From Evansella halocellulosilytica (GTDB lineage Bacteria > Bacillota > Bacilli > Bacillales > Salisediminibacteriaceae): a DNA stretch of 64,000 nucleotides. The stretch covers positions 1,832,039 through 1,896,038 of the forward strand of contig NZ_NIST01000001.1 of NCBI RefSeq assembly GCF_002335745.1. Reading direction: 5' to 3'. This document shows positions 34,083-42,021 of this stretch, piece after piece (position 1 is the first letter of the stretch; each line of letters starts with the position of its first letter). Position numbers and translations under genes: made by a program. Under the pieces are notes generated by a model. The model did no database searches. It was not told where the DNA came from and worked only from the letters and a program-made list of their open reading frames with translations.

Positions 34083-35129
34083 ATGCCAACCATCAGTATT
34101 ATTGTTCCGATCTATAATGTCGATCAATATTTACATAAATGCATTGATTCAATTTTAAATCAATCATTTCAACAGTTTGAGCTTTTACTAATTAATGATG
34201 GATCTACAGATCAATCCGGAGAAATTTGTGACGAATATTCCTTGATTGACGATCGGATTCGTGTGATTCATAAGGAAAATGGTGGAGTATCTTCTGCAAG
34301 GAATATGGGAATTGATATGGCTGACGGAGAGTATATCGCGTTTGTCGATCCTGATGACACTATTGCTCCAAACATGTATGAAGTGCTGCTAAATTCAGCT
34401 GCATCATTTTGTGCTGATATGACAGTCTGCCCAATAAAAACGATAAACGAAATCACTGGGACCGAGTCTGTTTCACAAGTATGGAAAGAAGTGAATTGTG
34501 TCCTTGACCGGCATGTGATTCACGAAAAAATACTCCCAAGTATTTTACAACAAAAAGTATACAGTTTAGTTTCTTCAGTAAATAAGCTGTATCGAAAGAC
34601 GCTTTTTGATCAATCGGGTGTTCGTTTTGATGTAAGGAAGCACCATAGCGAAGATGCCTTATTAAACTTTACTTTTATTACGAAGATTGAGTCGCTTGTT
34701 TTTGTTAATGAGCCGCTGTATAACTATTTCATCCGCTCGAGAGAATCATTAACTCGAAAGGTTCGAGAGGATTTTTATGAATATATCCTTGATAATAAAC
34801 AATTTATGCTTCGAATATGCAAGACAAATGGCCTGAACGCATATGAAAAAACAGTTATAAATCATTTTACAAATGTGACGATAAATTACATTCAAGTAAT
34901 TGTAAATAGTGACTTACCGAATAAGCGAAAGCTTGAAATTGTTTCAACAATCGTAAATGATGATCAATTTCATCAAGATATTGGAAAATATCATCCCCCA
35001 ACTCTATTTCTCAAACTCTTGAAATATATGTGTTTCCTAAAAAGTGAGAAGCTACTCTTTTTAATGACGTATTCAAAAGGAAGGCTGCAGCGTACGGGCT
35101 ATAAAAAAATCGGCGATCCTATTAGCTAG
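34083..35129 (+). CDS. Glycosyltransferase family 2
   Basis: A 348-residue GT-A enzyme: PTISIIVPIYNVDQYLHKCI at the start, then INDGSTDQSGEICDEY, HKENGGVSSARNMGID and the metal motif FVDPDDTI. It is related to the transferase at 27197. ATG 34083 is chosen because AAGGGGTG lies seven bases upstream and the GT2 domain begins there. The longer frame starts inside the ABC gene. It is the last transferase of the operon. Confidence 0.84.
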   Translation: MPTISIIVPIYNVDQYLHKCIDSILNQSFQQFELLLINDGSTDQSGEICDEYSLIDDRIRVIHKENGGVSSARNMGIDMADGEYIAFVDPDDTIAPNMYEVLLNSAASFCADMTVCPIKTINEITGTESVSQVWKEVNCVLDRHVIHEKILPSILQQKVYSLVSSVNKLYRKTLFDQSGVRFDVRKHHSEDALLNFTFITKIESLVFVNEPLYNYFIRSRESLTRKVREDFYEYILDNKQFMLRICKTNGLNAYEKTVINHFTNVTINYIQVIVNSDLPNKRKLEIVSTIVNDDQFHQDIGKYHPPTLFLKLLKYMCFLKSEKLLFLMTYSKGRLQRTGYKKIGDPIS

Positions 35130-35184
35130 AACAGGATCTACGTAGGTTAAAGGATATAGCGGTTTAAAAGGTGGTGTGTCATAT

Positions 35185-36108
35185 ATGTACTATCGAAATT
35201 ATACTAATTTACAAAGTCTAATAAAAAAGAATATCGTTCTGCTCCAATCAGGAAAGTTCGATATAATCGTAGGAATCCCAAGAAGCGGAATGGTTCCAGC
35301 TTACATGATTGCCCTATATTTGAATAAAAACTGCTGTGATCTAGATGCCTTTTTGCAAAATCGTCCGTTAAAAACAGGGATTACTAGAACGCCAAAAGAC
35401 GATTTGAAGTATCCACATGACGCGAGGAAAATACTCGTAGTTGATGATTGTATTGCTAGCGGACGTTCACTATCATTGGCGTTACAAAACGTTCCACAGA
35501 CGGAAAGGGACAAAGTCGTCACTCTTGCGATTTATTCTTCAGAGAAAAGTAGAGAAGACGTTGATTTTTTTTTCGAGTCCCTTCCAGGACCAAGATTGTT
35601 TGAATGGAATATTTTTCATAGCAGCATAGTGAAAAGAGCGTGCTTTACGTTAGATGGTGTCATTTGCAACGGTCCGTCCGAAAAAGTCGTCATAGGATCT
35701 CAACACGATACGGACTTGATGATGAATTCAGATCCTGTCATTATTCCTTCAGGAAAGATTGGCTGTGTTGTATCCAATCGTACGGAAAAATACCGTGAAA
35801 TAACGGAGAAGTGGCTTAAAAAACACGGAATTGAATATGAAACATTAATGATGAATGAAAATGGAAATAAGTCGTCTGAACACTTTAAAGCAGAAGTGTA
35901 CAAAAAATCGGGTCAAGAACTTTTTTTTGAAAGGGATAGAAAAAAAGCACTAGCAATATTTAAATTAACAAAAAAGCCAGTGTACTGTGTTGGGACGAAC
36001 GAAATGTTCTCTAAAGGAGTTATAGTTTCAGCATTTTATGGTTCGAAGGTATCAAAAAAATTTTTAATTGAAAATATGAAAAATCAGATAAGAAAATTAT
36101 ATTCTTAA
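35185..36108 (+). CDS. Phosphoribosyltransferase-like protein with degenerate HAD domain
   Basis: A 307-residue two-domain protein. Residues about 25-140 form a type I phosphoribosyltransferase fold, with the PRPP motif ILVVDDCIASGRSL and the upstream loop VGIPRSGMVPA. The second half starts with CFTLDGVICNGPSE, which aligns with the HAD motif I (DxDGV), but the nucleophile Asp is Thr. The rest (GCVVSNRTEKYREITEKWL) follows the HAD cap and motif II order. It probably binds a phosphosugar or nucleotide without HAD catalysis. Its role in polysaccharide synthesis is unknown. AAAGGTGG precedes the ATG at 35185. Confidence 0.72.
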   Translation: MYYRNYTNLQSLIKKNIVLLQSGKFDIIVGIPRSGMVPAYMIALYLNKNCCDLDAFLQNRPLKTGITRTPKDDLKYPHDARKILVVDDCIASGRSLSLALQNVPQTERDKVVTLAIYSSEKSREDVDFFFESLPGPRLFEWNIFHSSIVKRACFTLDGVICNGPSEKVVIGSQHDTDLMMNSDPVIIPSGKIGCVVSNRTEKYREITEKWLKKHGIEYETLMMNENGNKSSEHFKAEVYKKSGQELFFERDRKKALAIFKLTKKPVYCVGTNEMFSKGVIVSAFYGSKVSKKFLIENMKNQIRKLYS

Positions 36109-36198
36109 TGGAAAATATCGTCGGAAAATTTTATGCTCCACTCTAATACGGTTATCTTTAACAATAGTGAAATAATGATGATTCGGAAGGAGAAAAGG

Positions 36199-37236
36199 AT
36201 GAAAATCTTAATCACTGGCGGTGCCGGCTATATTGGCACTCATACGTGTGTAGAGTTATTAAATGGTGGATACGAAATCGTCGTCGTTGATAATTACTCA
36301 AACAGTAAACCGGAATCATTAGATCGTGTGCGTGAAATTACGAATAAGGATTTTCCGGTGTACGCAGTTGATATACTGGACCGGAAAGCACTAACATCTG
36401 TTTTTACAGAAAATGAAATAGACGCTGTTATTCATTTCGCGGGTTTGAAAGCAGTTGGGGAATCAGTATCATTCCCTCTTCGTTATTATTATAACAACGT
36501 TACGGGTACGCTTATTCTTTGTGACGTGATGAGAGAATTTGCAGTAAGTAAGATCGTTTTTAGTTCGTCAGCAACTGTTTACGGTATGCAGGAATGCGTG
36601 CCATTTCATGAAGATCTGCCGCTGCAAGCTACTAATCCGTACGGACGTACAAAGCTGATGATTGAAGAAATATTGCATGACATTTATCAGTCAAATCATA
36701 ATTGGAGTATAGCGTTACTACGTTATTTTAACCCAATAGGTGCTCATCATAGTGGCCTGATTGGTGAAGATCCTAATGGGATTCCAAATAATCTTGTTCC
36801 TTATATCTCACAAGTTGCTGTCGGAAAACGCGACAAGCTTCACGTATTCGGAAATGACTATCCGACTCATGATGGAACGGGAGTGAGGGATTATATTCAT
36901 GTATCTGATTTAGCAGCGGGGCATGTAAAAGCTTTAGAGAAAGTTTTACAAACTGAAGGGATCGAAGCTTATAATCTCGGAACAAGTATTGGCTACAGTG
37001 TGATGGAAGTTATTCAGGCATTTGAAGAAAATTCCGGAAGAGCAATTCCTTATGAAATCAAAAATAGAAGACTAGGGGATATTGCTGTCAGCTTTGCTGA
37101 TTCACAAAAAGCGGAAAAGGAGTTAGGGTGGACAGCAAAAAAAGGTCTTGATGATATGTGCCGTGACGCCTGGCGGTGGCAAGAAAAGAATCCAAATGGC
37201 TATGAGGAAAAGGAGCAATTGTTAAATAAAAACTGA
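36199..37236 (+). CDS. galE: UDP-glucose 4-epimerase
   Basis: A 345-residue extended SDR enzyme interconverting UDP-glucose and UDP-galactose (or the N-acetyl forms). It starts KILITGGAGYIGTHTCVEL with the NAD-binding GGAGYIG. It has the catalytic region FSSSATVYG and the Tyr-x3-Lys pair in NPYGRTKLMIE, and GIPNNLVPYISQVAVGKR typical of GalE. ATG 36199 is taken because GGAAGGAGAAAAGG lies directly upstream. It is the last eps gene before a terminator and the lasso-peptide cluster, and it supplies galactosyl-type precursors. Confidence 0.92.
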   Translation: MKILITGGAGYIGTHTCVELLNGGYEIVVVDNYSNSKPESLDRVREITNKDFPVYAVDILDRKALTSVFTENEIDAVIHFAGLKAVGESVSFPLRYYYNNVTGTLILCDVMREFAVSKIVFSSSATVYGMQECVPFHEDLPLQATNPYGRTKLMIEEILHDIYQSNHNWSIALLRYFNPIGAHHSGLIGEDPNGIPNNLVPYISQVAVGKRDKLHVFGNDYPTHDGTGVRDYIHVSDLAAGHVKALEKVLQTEGIEAYNLGTSIGYSVMEVIQAFEENSGRAIPYEIKNRRLGDIAVSFADSQKAEKELGWTAKKGLDDMCRDAWRWQEKNPNGYEEKEQLLNKN

Positions 37237-37250
37237 TTGTAGAAAAACGG

Positions 37251-37287
37251 ACACCTTTTTAAAGAAAGAGGTGTTTTGTTCTTTTTC
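37251..37287 (+). terminator. Terminator at the end of the eps operon
   Basis: ACACCT (37251-37256) and AGGTGT (37269-37274) form a short stem with A/T-rich flanking pairs, followed by TTTTGTTCTTTTTC. It lies 15 bases after galE and 44 bases before the first lasso cyclase. It is moderately strong and a plausible target of EAR-dependent read-through. Confidence 0.65.
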
Positions 37288-37330
37288 TTTTCAAATAAGC
37301 TAGGTTGTTCATAAATGGGGAGGTAAAACG

Positions 37331-39271
37331 ATGAGTGCGATTGCCGGTGTGTTACACGTAAATCAAGAGCCGATAGAAAAAGAACATATAAGTAAGATGA
37401 TGGAGCCGCTGAAACGATATCCTGCTGACAATCATCAAATATGGCGCAAAGATAAGGTCTTCTTTGGCTGTCATGATCAATGGATGACACCAGAATCGAT
37501 AAGAGAACCACTCCCTTACTATGATAAAGAAAGAAGGCTAGCTATTACAGCAGACGCAATTATTGATAACCGTCAGGAATTATTTGATTTGCTGCTAATC
37601 GACCGAAGGATAAGAGGGACAATGCCTGATAGTTTATTAATTTTAAATGCGTACGATAAATGGGGCGAAAATTGTCCTCAATATTTAATTGGTGACTTTG
37701 CCTTTATGATTTGGGATGAGAGGCAGATGAAGTTGTTTGGCGCCCGAGACTTTTCTGGAACAAGAACACTTTATTTTTTCTGCAAAAATAAACGCTTTGC
37801 ATTTTGTACATTGATTGAACCGCTGTTAGCTTTATCATATTCACCACGTAAGTTGAACGAAGAATGGCTGGCAGAGTATTTAGCGATAACAGGAATGATC
37901 GATTCGGCTGATGCAACACTTACACCGTATGAACATATTCAACAACTTCCTCCGTCACACTCTATTTCAGTGACAAGAGAAAAATTGGACATAAAAAGGT
38001 ACTGCACGGTTACTTCTGTAAAGCCATTACATTTAAAGTCCGATGATGAGTATGTGGAAGCGTTCCAAGAGGTTTTTCAGCTGGCAATTGATTCGAAATT
38101 ACGTACACATCATAAAGTCGGCTCCCAATTGAGCGGTGGATTAGACTCAGGGGCAGTTGTTAGTTTTGCAGCAAAAAGCTTACAAAAGGAAAATAAAAGA
38201 CTGCACACGTTAAGTTATATTCCAGTAGACGATTTTATTGATTATACACCGAAACAATTAGTCGCGGATGAGCGACCATTTATTGAAGCGACTGTTAATT
38301 ATGTTGGAGGAATGACCGACAATTATTTTGATTTTCAAGGGAAGGACTCATATTCGGAAATTGATGACATGTTAGCGATGACTGAAATGCCTTATAAGTT
38401 TCTTGAAAACTCCTTTTGGCTAAAGGGGATGTTCGAAAAAGCACAGGAAAAAGGACTTGGCATATTGTTAAACGGTGACAGAGGGAATTATTCGATATCA
38501 TGGGGTTCAGCGATGCACTATTACGCCATTCTTTTAAAAAAAGTGAAAGTCTTTCAGCTTTACCGAGAACTGAATGATTATTGTAAACAAGTTGGCGGGG
38601 CCCGCTTAAGAAGGATTCCGCTTATTGCAAAAATCGGTTTCCCGATCTTGAACGAGTTATTTTCATCTGAAAAACAGTGGCAGCTCCCCCCTTTAATTAG
38701 GAATGAATTTGCAGAACAGAGCGGAGTATATACAAAATTGAAACAGTTTGGAATCGATCGGTCGGGCTGGTTTTCTAGATCAAACATATATAAAGAAAGA
38801 AAACAGCTCTACGAAAATATTTTTCCATGGAATTCAGGGAATGCCTTTACTTGTAAACTATCTGTACGATACGGCTTATGGAAACGTGATCCGACAAATG
38901 ACTTACGTGTCGTTCGCTTTTGTTTATCTGTACCCGAAGAACAATATGTTCAAAATGGGATTGACCGTTCCTTGATCCGACGCGCGACAAAACATTATTT
39001 ACCTGACAAAGTGAGACTAAATCAACGGTTGCGTGGCGTTCAAGGGGCAGACTGGATACATCGGATGATCCCACATTGGAAGATGGTGATAGAAGAACTT
39101 GAACGAATGAGTAGAGATGAGCGGATCTTATTTTATATTGACGATAAAATCATCCATGAAGCTCTAATAAAAACTCGCCAAGGACCGAAGGCTGAACTGG
39201 CTACAGATCCCGATTACAAAAATATGATGAGAAGCTTGATCGTCTACCGCTTTATACAAACATTTGCTTGA
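37331..39271 (+). CDS. Lasso-peptide cyclase 1 (asparagine-synthetase homolog)
   Basis: A 646-residue asparagine-synthetase-like protein. The start MSAIAG has Ser in place of the glutaminase Cys2, so it cannot use glutamine ammonia as AsnB does. The ATP-pyrophosphatase motif SGGLDSG lies at residues 268-274. Such enzymes adenylate an Asp or Glu side chain and close the macrolactam ring of lasso peptides. GGGGAGGT precedes the ATG. The precursor gene with matching Asp follows 14 bases later. It is co-linear with the cyclase at 39735, sharing about half its residues by eye. Confidence 0.9.
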   Translation: MSAIAGVLHVNQEPIEKEHISKMMEPLKRYPADNHQIWRKDKVFFGCHDQWMTPESIREPLPYYDKERRLAITADAIIDNRQELFDLLLIDRRIRGTMPDSLLILNAYDKWGENCPQYLIGDFAFMIWDERQMKLFGARDFSGTRTLYFFCKNKRFAFCTLIEPLLALSYSPRKLNEEWLAEYLAITGMIDSADATLTPYEHIQQLPPSHSISVTREKLDIKRYCTVTSVKPLHLKSDDEYVEAFQEVFQLAIDSKLRTHHKVGSQLSGGLDSGAVVSFAAKSLQKENKRLHTLSYIPVDDFIDYTPKQLVADERPFIEATVNYVGGMTDNYFDFQGKDSYSEIDDMLAMTEMPYKFLENSFWLKGMFEKAQEKGLGILLNGDRGNYSISWGSAMHYYAILLKKVKVFQLYRELNDYCKQVGGARLRRIPLIAKIGFPILNELFSSEKQWQLPPLIRNEFAEQSGVYTKLKQFGIDRSGWFSRSNIYKERKQLYENIFPWNSGNAFTCKLSVRYGLWKRDPTNDLRVVRFCLSVPEEQYVQNGIDRSLIRRATKHYLPDKVRLNQRLRGVQGADWIHRMIPHWKMVIEELERMSRDERILFYIDDKIIHEALIKTRQGPKAELATDPDYKNMMRSLIVYRFIQTFA

Positions 39272-39285
39272 AAGGAGGTGAACAT

Positions 39286-39417
39286 ATGAAAAAAGAGTGG
39301 CAAAGACCAAGTCTTGAGGAATTGAACGTTAAGATGACATTGTTAGGGGAAACCGGATCACACTTAGATAATGACTTTCCGGAAGGAACTGGAAGGGAAG
39401 AGCTGACATTTAGCTAA
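39286..39417 (+). CDS. Lasso-peptide precursor 1
   Basis: A 43-residue precursor behind a perfect AAAGGAGGTG. The leader has the lasso pattern W5-x2-P8-x-L10-x2-L13, V15 and the Thr18 expected at position -2. By that rule the core runs from Leu20 (LGETGSHLD...) to Ser43, 24 residues, with Asp28 at ring position 9. A core starting at Gly21 with an eight-residue ring is the alternative. The acidic tail with terminal Phe-Ser resembles paeninodin, whose C-terminal Ser is phosphorylated. It is adjacent to its own cyclase and is too short for usual gene finders. Confidence 0.85.
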   Translation: MKKEWQRPSLEELNVKMTLLGETGSHLDNDFPEGTGREELTFS

Positions 39418-39435
39418 CGTATGAAATAAGTTAGC
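39413..39435 (+). promoter_or_regulatory. Hairpin across the stop of precursor 1
   Basis: GCTAAC (39413-39418) pairs with GTTAGC (39430-39435) around an 11-base loop and includes the TAA stop. It has no T-run, so it looks like an mRNA 3'-end stabiliser rather than a terminator. Confidence 0.4.
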
Positions 39436-39482
39436 CATTTCATGACTGATTTATAAATATACTTATGTTCGATTATTTCATA

Positions 39483-39535
39483 GGTACTGTCTTATTCATA
39501 ATGGTACTTTATTATAGACAGTACCTTTTCCTTCT
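39483..39535 (+). terminator. Terminator after precursor 1
   Basis: GGTACTGTCT (39483-39492) pairs perfectly with AGACAGTACC (39516-39525), followed by TTTTCCTTCT. It separates the first cyclase-precursor pair from the second. Confidence 0.85.
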
Positions 39536-39570
39536 ACAATCCGCTTATACCAACTTACATCATTATGCGA

Positions 39571-39599
39571 TTGACATTTAGAAATAAAGGTGATAATTT
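39571..39599 (+). promoter_or_regulatory. Promoter of the second lasso cyclase operon
   Basis: TTGACA (39571-39576) is followed after 17 bases by TAATTT (39594-39599). An overlapping GATAAT at 39592 gives a 15-base spacer alternative. It lies 136 bases before the cyclase and directly upstream of two GTTC-type boxes. Confidence 0.6.
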
Positions 39600-39612
39600 T
39601 GATTTATAGTAT

Positions 39613-39628
39613 ATTCTTTATAACGAAC
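39613..39628 (-). promoter_or_regulatory. SinR-like operator box O5 (lasso promoter)
   Basis: ATTCTTTATAACGAAC reads GTTCGTTATAAAGAAT on the other strand, matching the GTTCGTTAT...GAA(C/T) boxes of the eps promoter. It lies about +7 to +22 relative to the predicted start and could block initiation. Confidence 0.6.
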
Positions 39629-39689
39629 AAAAAGGAGTTAGCGAAAATATAATTTATTTACAGTAACAATCTATTTTTTTATCCTTTTC

Positions 39690-39705
39690 GTTCGTTATTG
39701 AGAAT
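39690..39705 (+). promoter_or_regulatory. SinR-like operator box O6 (lasso leader)
   Basis: GTTCGTTATTGAGAAT keeps the full left half GTTCGTTATT and the GAA of the right half. It lies 29 bases before the cyclase start, just ahead of TAGGGGGGAA. The spacing from O5 is 77 bases, almost the same as the 73 bases between O1 and O2 at the eps promoter. Confidence 0.6.
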
Positions 39706-39734
39706 CCCACTTCGACTAGGTAGGGGGGAATGAA

Positions 39735-41705
39735 ATGAGTGCAATTGCTGGTCTTATTCATTTTCATCATGAACCTAATTTCAAAGAACAATCTAGTAAA
39801 CTAATTGAATATTTTCGTCAGTTCCCGATTGATGATGTTCAAGTATGGCAGCACGATCAAGCTTTTCTTAGTTGCCATCATCAATGGATTACCCCTGAAT
39901 CTGTTGGTGAACGACTGCCTTATTATGATCATGAAAAGAGTCTGGTTATTACAGCAGATGTCATTTTAGACAACAGGGATGAATTGTTTGACATGCTTGA
40001 TGTGAAAAGAAGCGTAAGGAAAAATATGACCGACAGTCAATTATTGTTACTCTCCTATTCGAAGTGGGGAGAAGCTCTTCCGAAATATTTACTAGGCGAT
40101 TTTGCTTTTATGATTTGGGATGATAGAAGGAAAAAGCTTTTTGGAGCTAGAGACTTTTCTGGTGCACGTACATTGTATTATGTCGAGGATCATCATCGAT
40201 TTGGATTTTCTACTTTAATCGAACCATTATTCACGCTGCCTAATATGAATAAGAATTTGAATGAAACATGGATCGCCGAATTTCTGGCGATTCCGAACAC
40301 GATCGAGGCGGTTAATATGAAGCACACTGTATATGAATCGATTATGCAAGTTCCTCCCTCTCATTGTATTACTGTTGATGAAAACGAAACGAAGCTGTTT
40401 CATTATGAGCGGATCGGTGCCGATGAAAAACTGACGCTCAAATCTAATGAAGAATATGAAGAAGCGTTTAGAGACGTATTCAATAAAGCAGTGACAGATC
40501 GTTTACGTACTTATGGGAAGGTTGGCTCTCATTTGAGCGGTGGCTTAGATTCGGGGTCAGTCGTTAGCTTTGCAGCTGAAGCATTAAAAAAAAAGAACCA
40601 ACAGCTGCATACATTTAGCAGCATTCCGGAGAAAAACTTTGTTGACTGGACGGATCCATATTATGTTCCTGATGAACGTCCCTATATGAAAGAAGTCGTC
40701 CAGCACGTTGGCAACATCTTACCTGAATATAATCGTTTTGAAGGGCAAGACCCTTATACAGAAATCGATCACTTTCTTGAATTAATGGAAATGCCATATA
40801 AATTTTTTGAAAATACATTTTGGTTAAGAGGAATAAATGAAACAGCACATAAAAAAGGTGTAAAAGTTCTATTAAATGGGGCAAGGGGCAACCACTCAAT
40901 TTCTTGGGGGGCATTGTCCTTAAATTACGACTACTATGTTTCACTGTTAATAAAATTGAAATGGACTCGTTTATACAACGAATTAGATCATTATTGTCAG
41001 ACGTATCGAACTGGAAAAAAGGTGATGATCCCTTTTGTTACGAAACGAGCCCTGTCAATGATGAAAAATAAGTATAAAGGGAACAAACGGTCTAATGAAC
41101 ATCTTCCGATTTTAGTTAATACGCGGTTGGCACAAAAAACGAACGTATTTGAAAAAATAAAAGAATCCGGAATTGTCCTTGGAAGTGAAAAAGTGTCGAA
41201 TATGAATGAATATCGGAAATGGCATTACGAGTCACTATTTTCTTGGAATAAAAGCGGGACAGCCGAGACGAAGTTATCGTTGCGCAATGCGCTTTGGAAC
41301 CGTGATCCTACCAATGATTTACGTGTAATCCGCTTCTGTTTATCGATACCTGAAGAGCAATATACGAATTACGGCTATGAACGCTCGTTGTTACGGCGGT
41401 CTATGAAACATCAGCTTCCCGATAAAGTGAGGTTAAACCATTATAAACGCGGGCTTCAAGGAGCAGATACCGTCCACCGAATGCGGCAAAATTGGCATTT
41501 ATTTCTTCGTGAATTAAAGCAGATGGTCACGGATCCACTTGTGGCTGATTGGATAAATGGAAAGGTCGTTCATTCAGCAATCATTCATTTAGGAGAGGAA
41601 CCTCGACAAGACGTTATTTTTACGAATGAATTTAAAATGTTAACCCGAGCGTTAATTATGTATCGCTTTGTAAAAAATCACGTAACGAAAGGAGGTGCAG
41701 TATGA
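39735..41705 (+). CDS. Lasso-peptide cyclase 2 (asparagine-synthetase homolog)
   Basis: A 656-residue paralog of cyclase 1, co-linear from the start (MSAIAGLIHF, GDFAFMIWDDRRKKLFGARD, SGGLDSG at residues 268-274, NDLRVIRFCLSIPEEQY). Cys2 of AsnB is again Ser. It is expected to adenylate Asp28 of precursor 2 and close the ring. The stop overlaps the precursor ATG (ATGA), and the precursor ribosome site AAAGGAGGTG is inside this gene, so they are translated together. A GGGGGG stretch precedes the start. Having two cyclases in one cluster is unusual. Confidence 0.9.
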   Translation: MSAIAGLIHFHHEPNFKEQSSKLIEYFRQFPIDDVQVWQHDQAFLSCHHQWITPESVGERLPYYDHEKSLVITADVILDNRDELFDMLDVKRSVRKNMTDSQLLLLSYSKWGEALPKYLLGDFAFMIWDDRRKKLFGARDFSGARTLYYVEDHHRFGFSTLIEPLFTLPNMNKNLNETWIAEFLAIPNTIEAVNMKHTVYESIMQVPPSHCITVDENETKLFHYERIGADEKLTLKSNEEYEEAFRDVFNKAVTDRLRTYGKVGSHLSGGLDSGSVVSFAAEALKKKNQQLHTFSSIPEKNFVDWTDPYYVPDERPYMKEVVQHVGNILPEYNRFEGQDPYTEIDHFLELMEMPYKFFENTFWLRGINETAHKKGVKVLLNGARGNHSISWGALSLNYDYYVSLLIKLKWTRLYNELDHYCQTYRTGKKVMIPFVTKRALSMMKNKYKGNKRSNEHLPILVNTRLAQKTNVFEKIKESGIVLGSEKVSNMNEYRKWHYESLFSWNKSGTAETKLSLRNALWNRDPTNDLRVIRFCLSIPEEQYTNYGYERSLLRRSMKHQLPDKVRLNHYKRGLQGADTVHRMRQNWHLFLRELKQMVTDPLVADWINGKVVHSAIIHLGEEPRQDVIFTNEFKMLTRALIMYRFVKNHVTKGGAV

Positions 41706-41857
41706 AGAAAAATTGGAGCAAACCTATGATGAGTATACTTGATGTTAGTGAAACGATGAATGGACCAGGAAATGCGAATGCAGATTGTTTTGACGCGTCA
41801 GATGGAAAAGATGAAACACATGATGGAAGATCGAATGCAAGCTGCTTAGGTAGTTAA
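41702..41857 (+). CDS. Lasso-peptide precursor 2, two-cysteine core
   Basis: A 51-residue precursor. The leader aligns position by position with precursor 1: MKK, W5, P8, M10, L13, V15 and Thr18 at -2. The core then begins Asn20 (NGPGNANAD), closely resembling the AGPGTSTPD ring of paeninodin, with Asp28 at ring position 9. The core is 32 residues, long for this family, contains Cys29 and Cys48, and ends Leu-Gly-Ser. A disulfide between Cys10 and Cys29 of the core is possible. The C-terminal Ser is the likely kinase target. Confidence 0.85.
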   Translation: MKKNWSKPMMSILDVSETMNGPGNANADCFDASDGKDETHDGRSNASCLGS

Positions 41858-41884
41858 GATAAAATCTTCATAATCCTTTTTGTT

Positions 41885-41925
41885 AAGCCCTTAATAACAC
41901 ATTCTTTTTAAGGGCTTTATTTTTT
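41885..41925 (+). terminator. Terminator after precursor 2
   Basis: AAGCCCTTA (41885-41893) and TAAGGGCTT (41909-41917) form the stem, followed by TATTTTTTT. Placed between the precursor and the processing genes, it should keep precursor mRNA in excess and let only part of the transcripts continue. Confidence 0.85.
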
Positions 41926-42021
41926 ACAATCGTTTTTAGAACTTTGGATAAGTAAAGCACCGTTCGCTGACTGATAACCTTTTTAACGATCAGCAAAGTT
42001 TTGTTATAGATGGAGGCACAT

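Noticed and set aside
37331-41705. True asparagine synthetases for amino-acid synthesis
   Set aside because: Both lack Cys2, are followed by short precursors with lasso leader motifs, and lie beside PqqD-like and B2 peptidase genes. Lasso cyclase fits better.
41702-41857. Lanthipeptide or other thioether RiPP because of Cys and Ser/Thr
   Set aside because: No lanthipeptide synthetase or radical SAM enzyme is present, and the leader and ring Asp match the adjacent lasso machinery.
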